From Alteromonas stellipolaris (GTDB lineage: Bacteria; Pseudomonadota; Gammaproteobacteria; Enterobacterales; Alteromonadaceae), in the NCBI RefSeq assembly GCF_001562115.1, contig NZ_CP013926.1:2604001-2668000 (forward strand): a DNA stretch of 64,000 bases. The letters run 5' to 3'. This document shows positions 43,694 to 51,660 of this stretch, one piece after another. The notes under the pieces were generated by a model. That model was not told where the DNA came from and searched no databases. It was given only the letters and a program-made list of their open reading frames with translations. Both the position numbers and the translations under genes were made by a program. The first letter of the stretch is position 1. Every line of letters begins with the position of its first letter.

Positions 43694-43745
43694 AGGCAAA
43701 CATAACAAAAAATAAAGTCGTGTGCCAAGGCTCACTGGGAGACAA
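43694..43745 (+). repeat. attC remnant
   Basis: CATAACAAAAAATAAAG then CTCACTGGGA: the left half of an attC without a right half. It suggests that a deletion fused two cassettes. Confidence 0.35.
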
Positions 43746-43749
43746 GGGA

Positions 43750-44139
43750 ATGTTGCAGTATAAAAGGATGTTTGTATTTATCCCTTTATCTATTATTTTG
43801 CCCGCATTCAGTGTCGCAATTTTGGTTTTAATATTTGGTCGTTCCAATATCGCTATTACTGATATAACATTTCTTACTACATCATATATTGCAGGTTGCG
43901 CGTTAACATTCGTGGTTTTCTGGTGGTTTGCTACAGGTGTAATTAAAAATCCGTATCTTCACGCCTTCGTCGTTTATTTTTTCAACGTGTTAGTATCAAC
44001 TACTGTAATTACGTTGCTTGTTGGAAAAGATTATATTTCCTCTATATCAATCTATGACGCTTTAATTACTATTATCGTTATACTTGTTGCAACCAAGATC
44101 GGATACAAAAACATGGAGATATCAAGCAACGCCTCCTAA
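43750..44139 (+). CDS. Four-helix membrane protein, cassette gene
   Basis: This 129-residue protein has four probable transmembrane helices (MFVFIPLSIILPAFSVAILVL, FLTTSYIAGCALTFVVFWWF, FVVYFFNVLVSTTVITLLV, ALITIIVILVATKI). I chose ATG 43750 behind GGGAG; the frame is open back to 43639 through the attC remnant. No family is recognised. Confidence 0.5.
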   Translation: MLQYKRMFVFIPLSIILPAFSVAILVLIFGRSNIAITDITFLTTSYIAGCALTFVVFWWFATGVIKNPYLHAFVVYFFNVLVSTTVITLLVGKDYISSISIYDALITIIVILVATKIGYKNMEISSNAS

Positions 44140-44233
44140 CGAAATATTTTAGCACGTTCGCTGGGACGCAGACACGCAGGGCGGACTAGCCATTATGTCC
44201 TAAGTGCCTGCGCCCGTTAGCTTATTGTTAGGT
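44134..44233 (+). repeat. attC site
   Basis: TCCTAAC (44134-44140) to GTTAGGT (44227-44233), inner arms ACACGCAGGGC and TGTCCTAAGTGC, moderately matched. Confidence 0.7.
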
Positions 44234-44262
44234 GCATCTAAGGTATTAAAAAAGGAATTTTA

Positions 44263-44508
44263 ATGAATAAAAAAAGCAAAGATTTTCATCCATTTATCAA
44301 AGCATGTGCAATGCTCGGAGCTGTTAGCTGTGGCTTTTTCGCAATCGCACTATTTGTCTCTAGCTTAGTTGCTTTACCTAATATCTTTACTGTATTAGTA
44401 GGTTGTTCTAAAGCTATTTTAATATCAATGCTCTCATGGGCCTTTTGGTATGCGGGTAAATTCGGTAAAAACCCTTTTCTCAGAGCCCCCTTCCGCAGAC
44501 AGGAATAA
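44263..44508 (+). CDS. Small membrane protein, cassette gene
   Basis: This 81-residue protein has two transmembrane helices (ACAMLGAVSCGFFAIALFVS and VLVGCSKAILISMLSWAFWYA) and basic ends. It is the single gene of its cassette. No family is recognised. Confidence 0.5.
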   Translation: MNKKSKDFHPFIKACAMLGAVSCGFFAIALFVSSLVALPNIFTVLVGCSKAILISMLSWAFWYAGKFGKNPFLRAPFRRQE

Positions 44509-44511
44509 TCA

Positions 44512-44592
44512 GAACATAATTAAAGTACGCATACACGCTGGCGGCTTCGCTATTATGCACTACAGCCAGTGCCCCTTAGTGTTAAGTTAGGA
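44512..44592 (+). repeat. attC site, degenerate
   Basis: R' box GTTAGGA at 44586-44592 and inner GGCGGCTTCGCTATTATGC are kept; the left box is lost near AACATAATTAAAG. Confidence 0.55.
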
Positions 44593-44603
44593 GACTAGGA
44601 AAG

Positions 44604-44966
44604 TTGAGTTCCGGTTCTCAAATAGATAAGTTTTATAAAGAGGTTATTGAAAAACAGGTATTGTGGTTTGGAGAGTTTCCAGATGGCACAACACTTGAGT
44701 TTGAAGTATCAGACAATAAAGTCTCTTTCCCGGTATGGTCTTCAAAATCTAGAATTTTAAGGCTTAAGAAGTTAGCTCCAGAATTGCTGAGTGAAATTAA
44801 ACCAAGGGGAATGGTTTGGAGTGACTTTAAAGAACATATGATTCCTATTCTTCACGAGAAAGGCAGACTGGTGAATTTAAATTTAAGTGGTAAAGGCTTA
44901 ACTGGTTTTGACTTACCCTTAAGTTCCCTGGTAAACAATTTAGAAGCGCAACTAAGCGTTTCCTAA
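44604..44966 (+). CDS. DUF2750 family protein, cassette gene
   Basis: This 120-residue soluble protein matches the DUF2750 layout from end to end: FYKEVIEKQVLWFGE, then VSFPVWSSKSRILRLKKL, SDFKEHMIPILHEKGRLVNLNLSGKGLTGFDLPLSSLVNNL. The start is TTG 44604 behind AGGA. Family members are small, often near toxin or immunity genes, with no known activity. Confidence 0.7.
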   Translation: MSSGSQIDKFYKEVIEKQVLWFGEFPDGTTLEFEVSDNKVSFPVWSSKSRILRLKKLAPELLSEIKPRGMVWSDFKEHMIPILHEKGRLVNLNLSGKGLTGFDLPLSSLVNNLEAQLSVS

Positions 44967-45074
44967 AAATCGCATTAACGCGCTCGCAGGCTGTCTGGGA
45001 CAAATACACAAGGCTCCTGTGCTTTGCTTAGTATTGTCGCCTACGTATTTTTGCTCGCTATGCGGACCTTATGT
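44960..45074 (+). repeat. attC site, degenerate
   Basis: TTCCTAAAAATCGCATTAACG at the left and CTATGCGGACCTTATG at the right, with arms ACACAAGGCT and GCCTACGTAT. Both boxes are altered. Confidence 0.45.
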
Positions 45075-45090
45075 GAACGGAAAAATTCGA

Positions 45091-45381
45091 ATGCAATTTC
45101 CTTTAAGAGTGTTTATATTTTTGACTCGACTAGTGGGTTTACTATTTATCGGTGGCAGCCTAATTTTCGGCTATGCGGCAGTGGAATTGATTTTTGACCC
45201 AGAAGCTACGGTCATCGTTAATGGTATGGAAAGAAATGATCGGGAAGCTAAAGGCACGTATTTGCTCGCTCCCATTATTTTACTTATTGTTGGTGTTGTT
45301 CTTTGTAAAGTAAAACCCAAAAGCTGGCATCAATATCACCAAGCTAGATCAAAATTGTGGTCATTTTTTTATGGTAAGTAG
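45091..45381 (+). CDS. Small membrane protein, first gene of a two-gene cassette
   Basis: This 96-residue protein has two transmembrane helices (FIFLTRLVGLLFIGGSLIFGYAA and YLLAPIILLIVGVVLC) with an acidic loop between. I chose ATG 45091; a GTG at 45073 in the attC end is an alternative. It lies 20 bases before an Imm32-like gene with no attC between them, so they share a cassette. Confidence 0.45.
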   Translation: MQFPLRVFIFLTRLVGLLFIGGSLIFGYAAVELIFDPEATVIVNGMERNDREAKGTYLLAPIILLIVGVVLCKVKPKSWHQYHQARSKLWSFFYGK

Positions 45382-45401
45382 TTTAAGCCAATAGGAATCT
45401 C

Positions 45402-45647
45402 ATGCTATCAGTTGAGAAAGATAAGGATGCTGAACAGATATATATCCACGGTTCTCCAGAACAGTTACGCTGGCTTGCAAATAGGTTAGTGGCAATTGCT
45501 AAAGAAGCAGAAAAGTCTGGACAAGCTCATGACCATTTCATGACCGAAGACTGGGGTGGAAACGAACTAACCAATGAGCTTATGGGAAACTCCGAATCTC
45601 ATGCAATCATTAACCACTTGATAGTGTATGGTCATGCTTCAAAGTAA
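45402..45647 (+). CDS. Imm32-like immunity protein, second gene of a two-gene cassette
   Basis: This 81-residue acidic protein fits the short immunity family Imm32: YIHGSPEQLRWLANRLVAIAKEAEKSGQAHDHFMTEDWGG ... INHLIVYGH. Imm32 proteins protect against polymorphic or contact-dependent toxins. No toxin gene lies nearby, so it would be an orphan immunity gene carried as a cassette. Assignment rests on motif memory and is moderate. Confidence 0.45.
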   Translation: MLSVEKDKDAEQIYIHGSPEQLRWLANRLVAIAKEAEKSGQAHDHFMTEDWGGNELTNELMGNSESHAIINHLIVYGHASK

Positions 45648-46001
45648 ATTGATGGAGCTACTCATAGTTTTTCAGATTCCGCACCACAAAAAGCTAAATT
45701 GGTATTTTCAGAGCTCATGAATTTTATAGAACGATGGTCAACCAGCCCCTAATATAAAGGTGGCCGGACCAAAACAATAATGGTGGTTGGTTTTATAGCC
45801 ATGTATATTTGTGATATCAACTTATATAACTTTTATGATGGCGTTCAATTATGGCGGGCCGTTCTGGATGACATTTAATAACACGCTAAAATCACTTCCT
45901 TCGGTCTTTAAAACAAATACACATGTGGTTTCACGATTATGCTCTGCATGTCTTAGCCTGCTGTTTAATCGTTATCTGCAAAATGATTCATCGAAAAATA
46001 T
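45648..46001. other. Gene-free stretch with terminal attC remnant
   Basis: No convincing gene. A weak GTGGCCGG-AC...GG-type repeat is seen near 45760-45860. Bases 45874-45977 hold a decayed attC: TTAATAAC, AAAATCACTTCCTTCGGTC, ACATGTGG and CTGCATGT arms, then GTTATCT (45971-45977). This is the last attC I can see, and the array probably ends here. Confidence 0.45.
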
Positions 46002-46691
46002 ATGGTTCATAGTGAAATACATCGCTCACAACGCGTAGGTTGGTTACGTGCAGCAGTACTTGGTGCAAATGACGGAATTGTATCTACTGCAAGCCTTATT
46101 ATTGGCGTTGCAGCTGCTAGCACTTCCCACGATGGTATTCTTCTCGCTGGAGCTGCAGGTTTAGTGGCTGGGGCTATGTCTATGGCTGCTGGTGAATATG
46201 TTTCGGTTAGTTCTCAGTTAGATACTGAAAACGCCGACCTCGCCATTGAAAAAAAATCGCTGGAACAGAATTTCGAGTCTGAAAAAGAAGAACTCGCAAA
46301 GATATATGAAAGAAGAGGCCTTAAACCAACTCTAGCTGAACAAGTTGCTGAGGAACTGATGTCTTACGATGCTCTTGGCGCTCATGCCAGAGATGATATC
46401 GGAATTTCACAAAGCGTTAATGCTCAGCCCATTCAAGCGGCATTCTCTTCGGCGGCTGCTTTCACTTTAGGTGCTGCACTTCCTTTAGCAGTTGCCTGGT
46501 TAGTACATGGTGAGCAACTTATACCTGCTGTCGCAGCTTTATCTTTACTATTCCTTGCCGCACTGGGCGCTACTGCCGCACGTGTTGGCGGAGCATCTAT
46601 TACAGTAGGTGCAATCAGAGTGACTTTCTGGGGGGCGCTTGCGATGGTATTAACAGCAGTTGTAGGTCGAATCTTTGGCGTGGTTGCATGA
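46002..46691 (+). CDS. VIT family (CCC1-like) iron/manganese transporter
   Basis: This 229-residue membrane protein is a VIT1/CCC1-type transporter: GWLRAAVLGANDGIVSTASLIIGVAAAS, then GLVAGAMSMAAGEYVSVSSQLDTENADL, a charged cytoplasmic region (EKEELAKIYERRGLKPTLAEQVAEEL) and three C-terminal helices. It would move Fe2+ or Mn2+ out of the cytoplasm. No attC follows it, so it is more likely the first chromosomal gene after the array than a cassette. Confidence 0.85.
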   Translation: MVHSEIHRSQRVGWLRAAVLGANDGIVSTASLIIGVAAASTSHDGILLAGAAGLVAGAMSMAAGEYVSVSSQLDTENADLAIEKKSLEQNFESEKEELAKIYERRGLKPTLAEQVAEELMSYDALGAHARDDIGISQSVNAQPIQAAFSSAAAFTLGAALPLAVAWLVHGEQLIPAVAALSLLFLAALGATAARVGGASITVGAIRVTFWGALAMVLTAVVGRIFGVVA

Positions 46692-46831
46692 CAATAGGTT
46701 TATCTGCGATAACGGCCTCTTTTCAAGGTAGGCCTTAATTTAGGAATTGAAGTAAATTGCAAATACGGGCGCTGATTCGTATTATCGCGCTCCTCTTTTA
46801 CCGCTTTATACTTACAAGATAAGGGAATTAA

Positions 46832-47071
46832 ATGAAAACTAAATTAATCGTCGTTTTGATAGCGTCAGCCATTTCGTCAGGGTGCGCATCCACTTCTAAA
46901 AAAACGGTGAGTGATTTTCTTGACGGGGCATCTTCTAGCGCAGAAAAAAGAGAGCAAGAAGAATCAAACGTAATACACGCTAAAAAGAATTCACCCGAAA
47001 CCGATGCCATAGAAGACAGTATGTCAGGTGTATTTACCGCCCTTTTTCGTGGCATATTTGGCTCAGAGTAA
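46832..47071 (+). CDS. Small lipoprotein of unknown function
   Basis: This 79-residue protein has a lipobox (ISSGC, Cys18) after a short signal peptide, then a charged, probably disordered region and a hydrophobic tail (SMSGVFTALFRGIFGSE). It starts behind AAGGGA. No family is recognised. Confidence 0.6.
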   Translation: MKTKLIVVLIASAISSGCASTSKKTVSDFLDGASSSAEKREQEESNVIHAKKNSPETDAIEDSMSGVFTALFRGIFGSE

Positions 47072-47257
47072 CGCCAGCACTCACTAAATATGTTGCATAT
47101 AAAAAGTACGAATCAGGGTTTTGCCAGAAACATTTCCTAAAACTTTTTATTAAAAGGCCCTGCTGATTTACTTTATTATAACCCTTTAATTCTTCTATAA
47201 AATGCTTAAGGTTCTAGGGTGTTTTCAGCATTTGAGTTCTCAAGGGTAAAACAAAAT

Positions 47258-48103
47258 ATGAAATTAAAAATGAAGCATTTTTTACTATTTTTATTCTCGT
47301 TCGTACCAGTATTTACTTTAAGTGCAGCCCCTCAAGTTCTTAACGTTGAGCAAGATGGTATTGTGGGTCACTATTATCATCAACCCGCTAATTCACACAA
47401 GCAGCCGGTTATTGTGCTTGGTGGTTCAGAAGGCGGAATTCCTACAAAGCTTGCCAAAGTCATCGCCGAAAATGGTCACCCAACATTAGCCGTTGCTTAT
47501 TTTAAAGCCGATACACTTCCCAAAGAATTAGAGAAAATTCCCCTCGCCTATTTCGAAAAAGCAACAGCGTGGCTTCAACAAAAACACCCCGCACAAAAAC
47601 ATATCACGCTGGTTGGTTGGTCTAAAGGCGCCGAGTTGGCGTTGCTGATTGCATCTCGCGACACTGTATTTGATCGTGTTATCGCCATTGCGCCCAGTTC
47701 AGTGGTGTGGGCAGGTATTCTAGCTGATTGGCAGACGGTACCTGGCTCCAGCTGGAGTCAAAACGAAAAGGAATTACCCTTTGTTGCATTCAACCCAACC
47801 GGACCTGTTGAAGGCTTGTTAGACCTATATTCTCAATCTTTAGAAAATAGAAATGATGGCGGAAGTGCAACAATCCCTGTTGAGAATATTCGCGGAAATG
47901 TTGTGCTATATTCGGGGGGAATGGACGAAATATGGCCATCCTCTTCTATGGCAGTTTCTATTTGCCAACGTATGACAGAAAACCAGCTATCTCGCTGTAA
48001 GCGTTTTAATTACCCAGAATTAGACCACCTGCTAAATTACAAGATGTTAGCGCCTTCAGAAGACTTGTATAAGCACTTTATTCGCAGTGTCGACGGTAAA
48101 TAA
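47258..48103 (+). CDS. Exported alpha/beta hydrolase (BAAT C-terminal-like)
   Basis: This 281-residue hydrolase has a signal peptide (KHFLLFLFSFVPVFTLSAAP). The core shows VIVLGGSEGGIPTKLAKVIAENGHPTLAVAYF, the nucleophile elbow VGWSKGAELALLIA (Ser in GWSKG) and a late Asp and His (GMDEIWPSS, LDHLLNY). This matches the acyl-CoA thioester hydrolase/BAAT C-terminal family. I chose ATG 47258; 47219 and 47270 are other options. Substrate unknown, probably a thioester or ester in the periplasm. Confidence 0.75.
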   Translation: MKLKMKHFLLFLFSFVPVFTLSAAPQVLNVEQDGIVGHYYHQPANSHKQPVIVLGGSEGGIPTKLAKVIAENGHPTLAVAYFKADTLPKELEKIPLAYFEKATAWLQQKHPAQKHITLVGWSKGAELALLIASRDTVFDRVIAIAPSSVVWAGILADWQTVPGSSWSQNEKELPFVAFNPTGPVEGLLDLYSQSLENRNDGGSATIPVENIRGNVVLYSGGMDEIWPSSSMAVSICQRMTENQLSRCKRFNYPELDHLLNYKMLAPSEDLYKHFIRSVDGK

Positions 48104-48212
48104 TAGTTAACCCTTTGAGTAACAGCCATCAAGTGGCAGTAACGTTAATAGCTCGAAATGTGAATGAATTTTATGTACGTTAATTAAGCGCAATTTATAA
48201 AAGGATTCTAGT

Positions 48213-48599
48213 TTGAATACCATAGGAAAAGTGGCCATTGTCATCAGTGTGATCGCCTTCTTGGCTTTTTACAATTGGCTTCCTGATATGTGCGGTAACG
48301 ATATTTATTCTGAAACGTTGTCTCCTAATGGCGAACTAAAAGCAGTAATTTTCCAAAGAGATTGCGGGGCAACCACAGGCTTTAGTACTCAGGTCTCTAT
48401 TTTGGACACTGATGAAGCCTTGAAAAATGAAAGTGGTAATATCTTTCGTATGGATGGGCACCCTAACGATGCTGCCCCCATTATTTCGTGGGAGTCAGAT
48501 TCAGCACTTACTATTAAAAAGACGGTAAACAATAAAGAGTACTTCGCTGAATCGACCTATGGTTGGTTCAATCCAATTCAGATACGCTACAGTGGCTAG
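48213..48599 (+). CDS. Small membrane-anchored protein (DUF5412-like)
   Basis: This 128-residue protein begins at TTG 48213 behind AAGGA. It has an N-terminal transmembrane helix (VAIVISVIAFLAFYNWL) and then a beta-rich domain with SPNGELKAVIFQRDCGATTGFSTQVSIL, which resembles DUF5412-type proteins. Two Cys may form a disulfide. Function unknown. Confidence 0.55.
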   Translation: MNTIGKVAIVISVIAFLAFYNWLPDMCGNDIYSETLSPNGELKAVIFQRDCGATTGFSTQVSILDTDEALKNESGNIFRMDGHPNDAAPIISWESDSALTIKKTVNNKEYFAESTYGWFNPIQIRYSG

Positions 48600-48621
48600 T
48601 AAGACTAGCAAGGACTCAAAT

Positions 48622-49353
48622 TTGACCAAAGTTGTAATAATAACTGGAGCCAGCAGAGGTATTGGTGCCGCTACTGCTTTTACGCTATCTAAACAGGGTT
48701 ATCACGTTTGCATTAACTATCTTAAAAATGAAAGTTATGCCGAAGCGTTATGTTCTTCAATTAATAACAACGGCGGCGTTGCACTTACTCATAAGGCGGA
48801 TGTCTCAGTGGAGGCAGAAGTCCAAAGTATGTTTAACAGGGTAAACGCTGAGTTCGGCGCTGTTACGCACCTAGTGAACAATGTAGGCGTGCTTTTTACC
48901 AAAACTGCATTTTCCGAAATTAGTGCCGAGCGCTTCAAAACAATATTAACTACGAATGTACTCAGCGCTTTTCTTTGCTCGAAAGCTTTTGTAAAACAAG
49001 TTCAAAGTGATGGTGCAATTGTGAATGTTTCTTCGATCGCGTCTCGTACAGGTGCCCCGTTTGAATACGTAGACTATGCAGCTTCGAAAGGTGCTATGGA
49101 TTCGCTCACCACAGGTATGTCCTTAGAGCTTGCCGGCCAAAATATTAGAGTCAATAGCGTTCGCCCTGGCTTCATTGCCACTGATATTCATGCCGACGGA
49201 GGGGAGCCAGATCGCGTAAATCGCCTTAGCTCACAAATCCCAATGGGGCGCGGAGGCAATACGCAGGAAGTAGCAGATGCTATCGCATGGTTGTTATCAG
49301 ATGAAGCATCTTACGTAACAGGTTCATTTATTGACATTGCGGGTGGGAAATAA
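48622..49353 (+). CDS. SDR family oxidoreductase (FabG-like)
   Basis: This 243-residue classical SDR has VIITGASRGIGAATAFTL, NNVG, VSSIAS and YAASKGAMDS, and the C-terminal FIDIAGGK. I chose TTG 48622, preceded by AAGGA; GTG 48592 overlaps the previous gene's end. Close in type to 3-oxoacyl-ACP reductases, but without other fatty-acid genes nearby the substrate is open. Confidence 0.82.
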   Translation: MTKVVIITGASRGIGAATAFTLSKQGYHVCINYLKNESYAEALCSSINNNGGVALTHKADVSVEAEVQSMFNRVNAEFGAVTHLVNNVGVLFTKTAFSEISAERFKTILTTNVLSAFLCSKAFVKQVQSDGAIVNVSSIASRTGAPFEYVDYAASKGAMDSLTTGMSLELAGQNIRVNSVRPGFIATDIHADGGEPDRVNRLSSQIPMGRGGNTQEVADAIAWLLSDEASYVTGSFIDIAGGK

Positions 49354-49678
49354 GTCACAATAGTCGCGAATACACTTACGCGTTTAAAACGCAGTAAAAA
49401 GTTCTATTCACTTAGTCCTTGATAGATAAAAGCTATCTCCAATTACTATTGCTAACTGTAGCTAAATCTTTAAGCTGAAACCGTGATGATATCACATAAC
49501 AAAATAAAGCAGTTTGGTTAACAGTATTTGTTTTATTCACGTATTTATTTGTTTTGTCTATATGTTTACAACGTGCGAAACCCTTGCTGGTGTTTTGCGC
49601 AAAAGACGAAACCGTTTTAAAATTTGGTAACCAGCTTTAAAACCAACGAAACGATATTTTAAAGGAGAGGTATACATT
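49354..49678. other. Intergenic region, 325 bases
   Basis: No gene seen. It holds an inverted repeat GTGAT-GAT-ATCAC (49483-49495) and AT-rich sequence before an AAAGGAGAGG ribosome site for the next gene. A promoter is likely but no clear -35/-10 pair stands out. Confidence 0.4.
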
Positions 49679-50143
49679 ATGTTTACTAAAGAGATGGTGC
49701 ATACGGCGCTACAAACTTGGTGCGACAATGTAGTAAAAGTTGGAAAAGTTCATGCCGAAGGTGGAGACGTTCAAGCGTTTTCTCTTCAGGTACTCTCTGA
49801 CAGCTATGATTATGACAATGGTCATGTGTTGTTTAAGCCTACTTTGACGTTTGGTCAGCAAACGTTCCGCCCGACTAAAGAAGGCGCGCTTTCTTATTTT
49901 GTAGGTGGAAACAGCGACTACCCCAACGACAATGGTTTTAAGCTCAAACCTTGGGTTAAAGTGTGGTACAGCAAAGAAGATTTTATTTTAAATGGTGAAC
50001 TAGCCATTGTGCAGTGCAATGTTCACTTTATTGGGGAAGACGACAGTCACATCTTTGTGAACAAAAGCTTTGTATTTAAGCAGTGTGAAGATGGCAAAGT
50101 GCGTATTATTTTACATCAATCCTCATTGCCTTATCAGCCGTAA
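49679..50143 (+). CDS. NTF2-like protein of unknown function
   Basis: This 154-residue soluble protein starts behind AAAGGAGAGG. The order helix (TKEMVHTALQTWCDNVVKVGKV), then long strands (WVKVWYSKEDFILNGELAIVQCNVHFI ... KVRIILHQSSLPY), is that of NTF2/SnoaL-like folds; some relatives are annotated as phosphoribosyl-AMP cyclohydrolase without support. No catalytic residues can be named. Confidence 0.55.
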   Translation: MFTKEMVHTALQTWCDNVVKVGKVHAEGGDVQAFSLQVLSDSYDYDNGHVLFKPTLTFGQQTFRPTKEGALSYFVGGNSDYPNDNGFKLKPWVKVWYSKEDFILNGELAIVQCNVHFIGEDDSHIFVNKSFVFKQCEDGKVRIILHQSSLPYQP

Positions 50144-50211
50144 AGGGCTTATTGAAGGTTAACCTATCGCGTTGCATTTCGTTGTAAAGTGAATGCAACG
50201 CGGTATTTGTA

Positions 50212-50493
50212 CTAACGATTACGTCTGTTATCTTCCAACTCACTTTCAATCATGTCTTTACGCTGATTGACCGGAAGCATTTGCTGGTCGAAATCACTAT
50301 GAGGATTGGTTTCACTATAAGCCAGCGGTTCATTTTCGCAATTGAGCTTGTTCGTTAAAACTGCAACACAAACTGGCTTCTCGGCTTTGGCACGAGGATC
50401 ATGACTAAATGTACAAGCAGACTGTGTGGACAATGCGCCCAGTGCCACTAAACATAACGCTGAGCTTCTAATAACTGAACTGGTTTTCGTCAT
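50212..50493 (-). CDS. Probable small lipoprotein
   Basis: This 93-residue protein has a signal peptide ending LSTQSAC (lipobox-like, Cys near residue 27). The mature part has two more Cys and a charged C-terminus (QRKDMIESELEDNRRNR). I chose ATG 50493; ATG 50511 is an alternative. No family is recognised. Confidence 0.5.
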   Translation of the reverse strand: MTKTSSVIRSSALCLVALGALSTQSACTFSHDPRAKAEKPVCVAVLTNKLNCENEPLAYSETNPHSDFDQQMLPVNQRKDMIESELEDNRRNR

Positions 50494-50697
50494 ACCACCA
50501 TGTTTAAACATTATAATTCCCTAAATTAACTAACGTTACTTACCAATTGGCCAATTAGTTATGCAGAACTCAGTGCGCTACCAGTACAATACTATTTTTA
50601 AATCGGGCGATAAAGCGTTTTGAAATAACCCAGCATGTAATACGGATTTAGGGCCACCAATGAGCGCGAATCAATGTTAATGTTAAGTCACTCGTTT

Positions 50698-50726
50698 TTT
50701 AACGACAAAACCATATCGGTTATAAT
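50698..50726 (+). promoter_or_regulatory. Putative promoter of the borosin locus
   Basis: A perfect TATAAT at 50721-50726 is preceded, 17 bases before, by TTTAAC (50698-50703). It lies about 70 bases upstream of the methyltransferase start and fits a sigma-70 promoter. Confidence 0.5.
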
Positions 50727-50794
50727 CACAAAGTGATTAACAATGGATGTATTTTCCATTATATTCAATTAAGGCTATACGTAGCCCACTCTCA

Positions 50795-51619
50795 ATGGAA
50801 ATGGATGAAATGAACATAGAATCAAAAGGATCTTTGGTAGTTGTAGGTACAGGTATTACTGTGTCAGGCCAGATGACCTTGATTACGGAAAGCCTACTTA
50901 AAACAGCCGATATCGTATTGAGCGTTGTAACAGAGTCAGCGCTTGTCAATCTGCAAATGATTAACTCGAATGTGGTGTGTTTACGCCACCTTTACGAGCA
51001 AGGCAAATCTCGGGCACTCACCTACCAAAAAATGACCCAACGCATTGTTGATGAAGTCAAGACAGGAAAAAAAGTGGTGGCGGCGTTTTATGGTCACCCT
51101 GGGGTATTCGTAAATCCCTCACATGAGGCTATCAAACAACTAAAAGAAGAAGGTTATGATGCCGAAATGCTACCGGGGATTTCTGCCGAAGATTGTTTAG
51201 TGGCTGATTTAGGGCTAGACCCCGCACATTATGGATGCCAGTCGTATGAGGCTACTCAGTTTCTGCTGAGGCAATACACCTTAGACCCTCATATGATGCA
51301 AATTATCTGGCAGATTGGCAGTATTGCCGATTTCACGCATAACAAACACCGTACATCACACCCGGGTTTAACGCAGCTAAGAAACGAATTGTTAAAATAC
51401 TTTTCTCCTGAACACACCATTATTGTTTATGAAGCCTCTACCATCCCCATTGCTGCCCCTAGAATTGAATACCTTGAACTAAAAGATTTAGCGGCAGTAA
51501 TACCAAAACCTATCACTACTTTGGTTATCCCCTCTAAAGGGTTACCAGATTTTGATATGAAATCGATGGCAGAACTAGATTTAACCCCCGCCCTTTTTGA
51601 ACAAAAATTATTTGGCTAA
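50795..51619 (+). CDS. Split-borosin alpha-N-methyltransferase (OphMA/SonM-type)
   Basis: This 274-residue tetrapyrrole-methylase-fold enzyme would methylate backbone amides of a ribosomal peptide using SAM. It shows SLVVVGTGITVSGQMTL, ADIVLSVVTES, the block AAFYGHPGVFVNPSHEAI, and MLPGISAEDCLVADLGLDP followed by GCQSYEATQFLLR. These blocks are characteristic of borosin methyltransferases. Unlike fungal OphMA it has no fused core peptide at the C-terminus; the precursor is the next gene, 41 bases downstream. The exact start is uncertain (50747, 50795 or 50810). Corrin or porphyrin methylation is unlikely, as no such pathway is nearby. Confidence 0.88.
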   Translation: MEMDEMNIESKGSLVVVGTGITVSGQMTLITESLLKTADIVLSVVTESALVNLQMINSNVVCLRHLYEQGKSRALTYQKMTQRIVDEVKTGKKVVAAFYGHPGVFVNPSHEAIKQLKEEGYDAEMLPGISAEDCLVADLGLDPAHYGCQSYEATQFLLRQYTLDPHMMQIIWQIGSIADFTHNKHRTSHPGLTQLRNELLKYFSPEHTIIVYEASTIPIAAPRIEYLELKDLAAVIPKPITTLVIPSKGLPDFDMKSMAELDLTPALFEQKLFG

Positions 51620-51660
51620 AACCGTAAATATCTAACCACAAAAAACTAAAGGAATAAGAA

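Larger units (their letters stand above)
26944..45977. mobile_element. Integron gene-cassette array without an integrase gene in the window
   Basis: About 30 imperfect palindromes of 70-127 bp, each bounded by RYYYAAC and GTTRRRY boxes, separate short genes over 19 kb. These are attC sites, so the region is a cassette array. No tyrosine recombinase gene occurs in the window, so it is a CALIN (attC cluster lacking an integrase) or part of a chromosomal integron whose integrase lies outside. Orientation is plus at 26944-27370, minus at 27371-34054 and plus from 34055 on. Sites are well kept in the middle and decay beyond about 40.7 kb. Confidence 0.9.

Noticed and set aside
26944..45977. Repeated palindromes read as a CRISPR array
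   Set aside because: Unit length is 70-127 bp, spacing is gene-sized, and the boxes match attC; no cas genes are present.
26944..45977. Insertion sequence or transposon
   Set aside because: No transposase-like frame and no terminal repeats with target duplication; the repeats are cassette sites.
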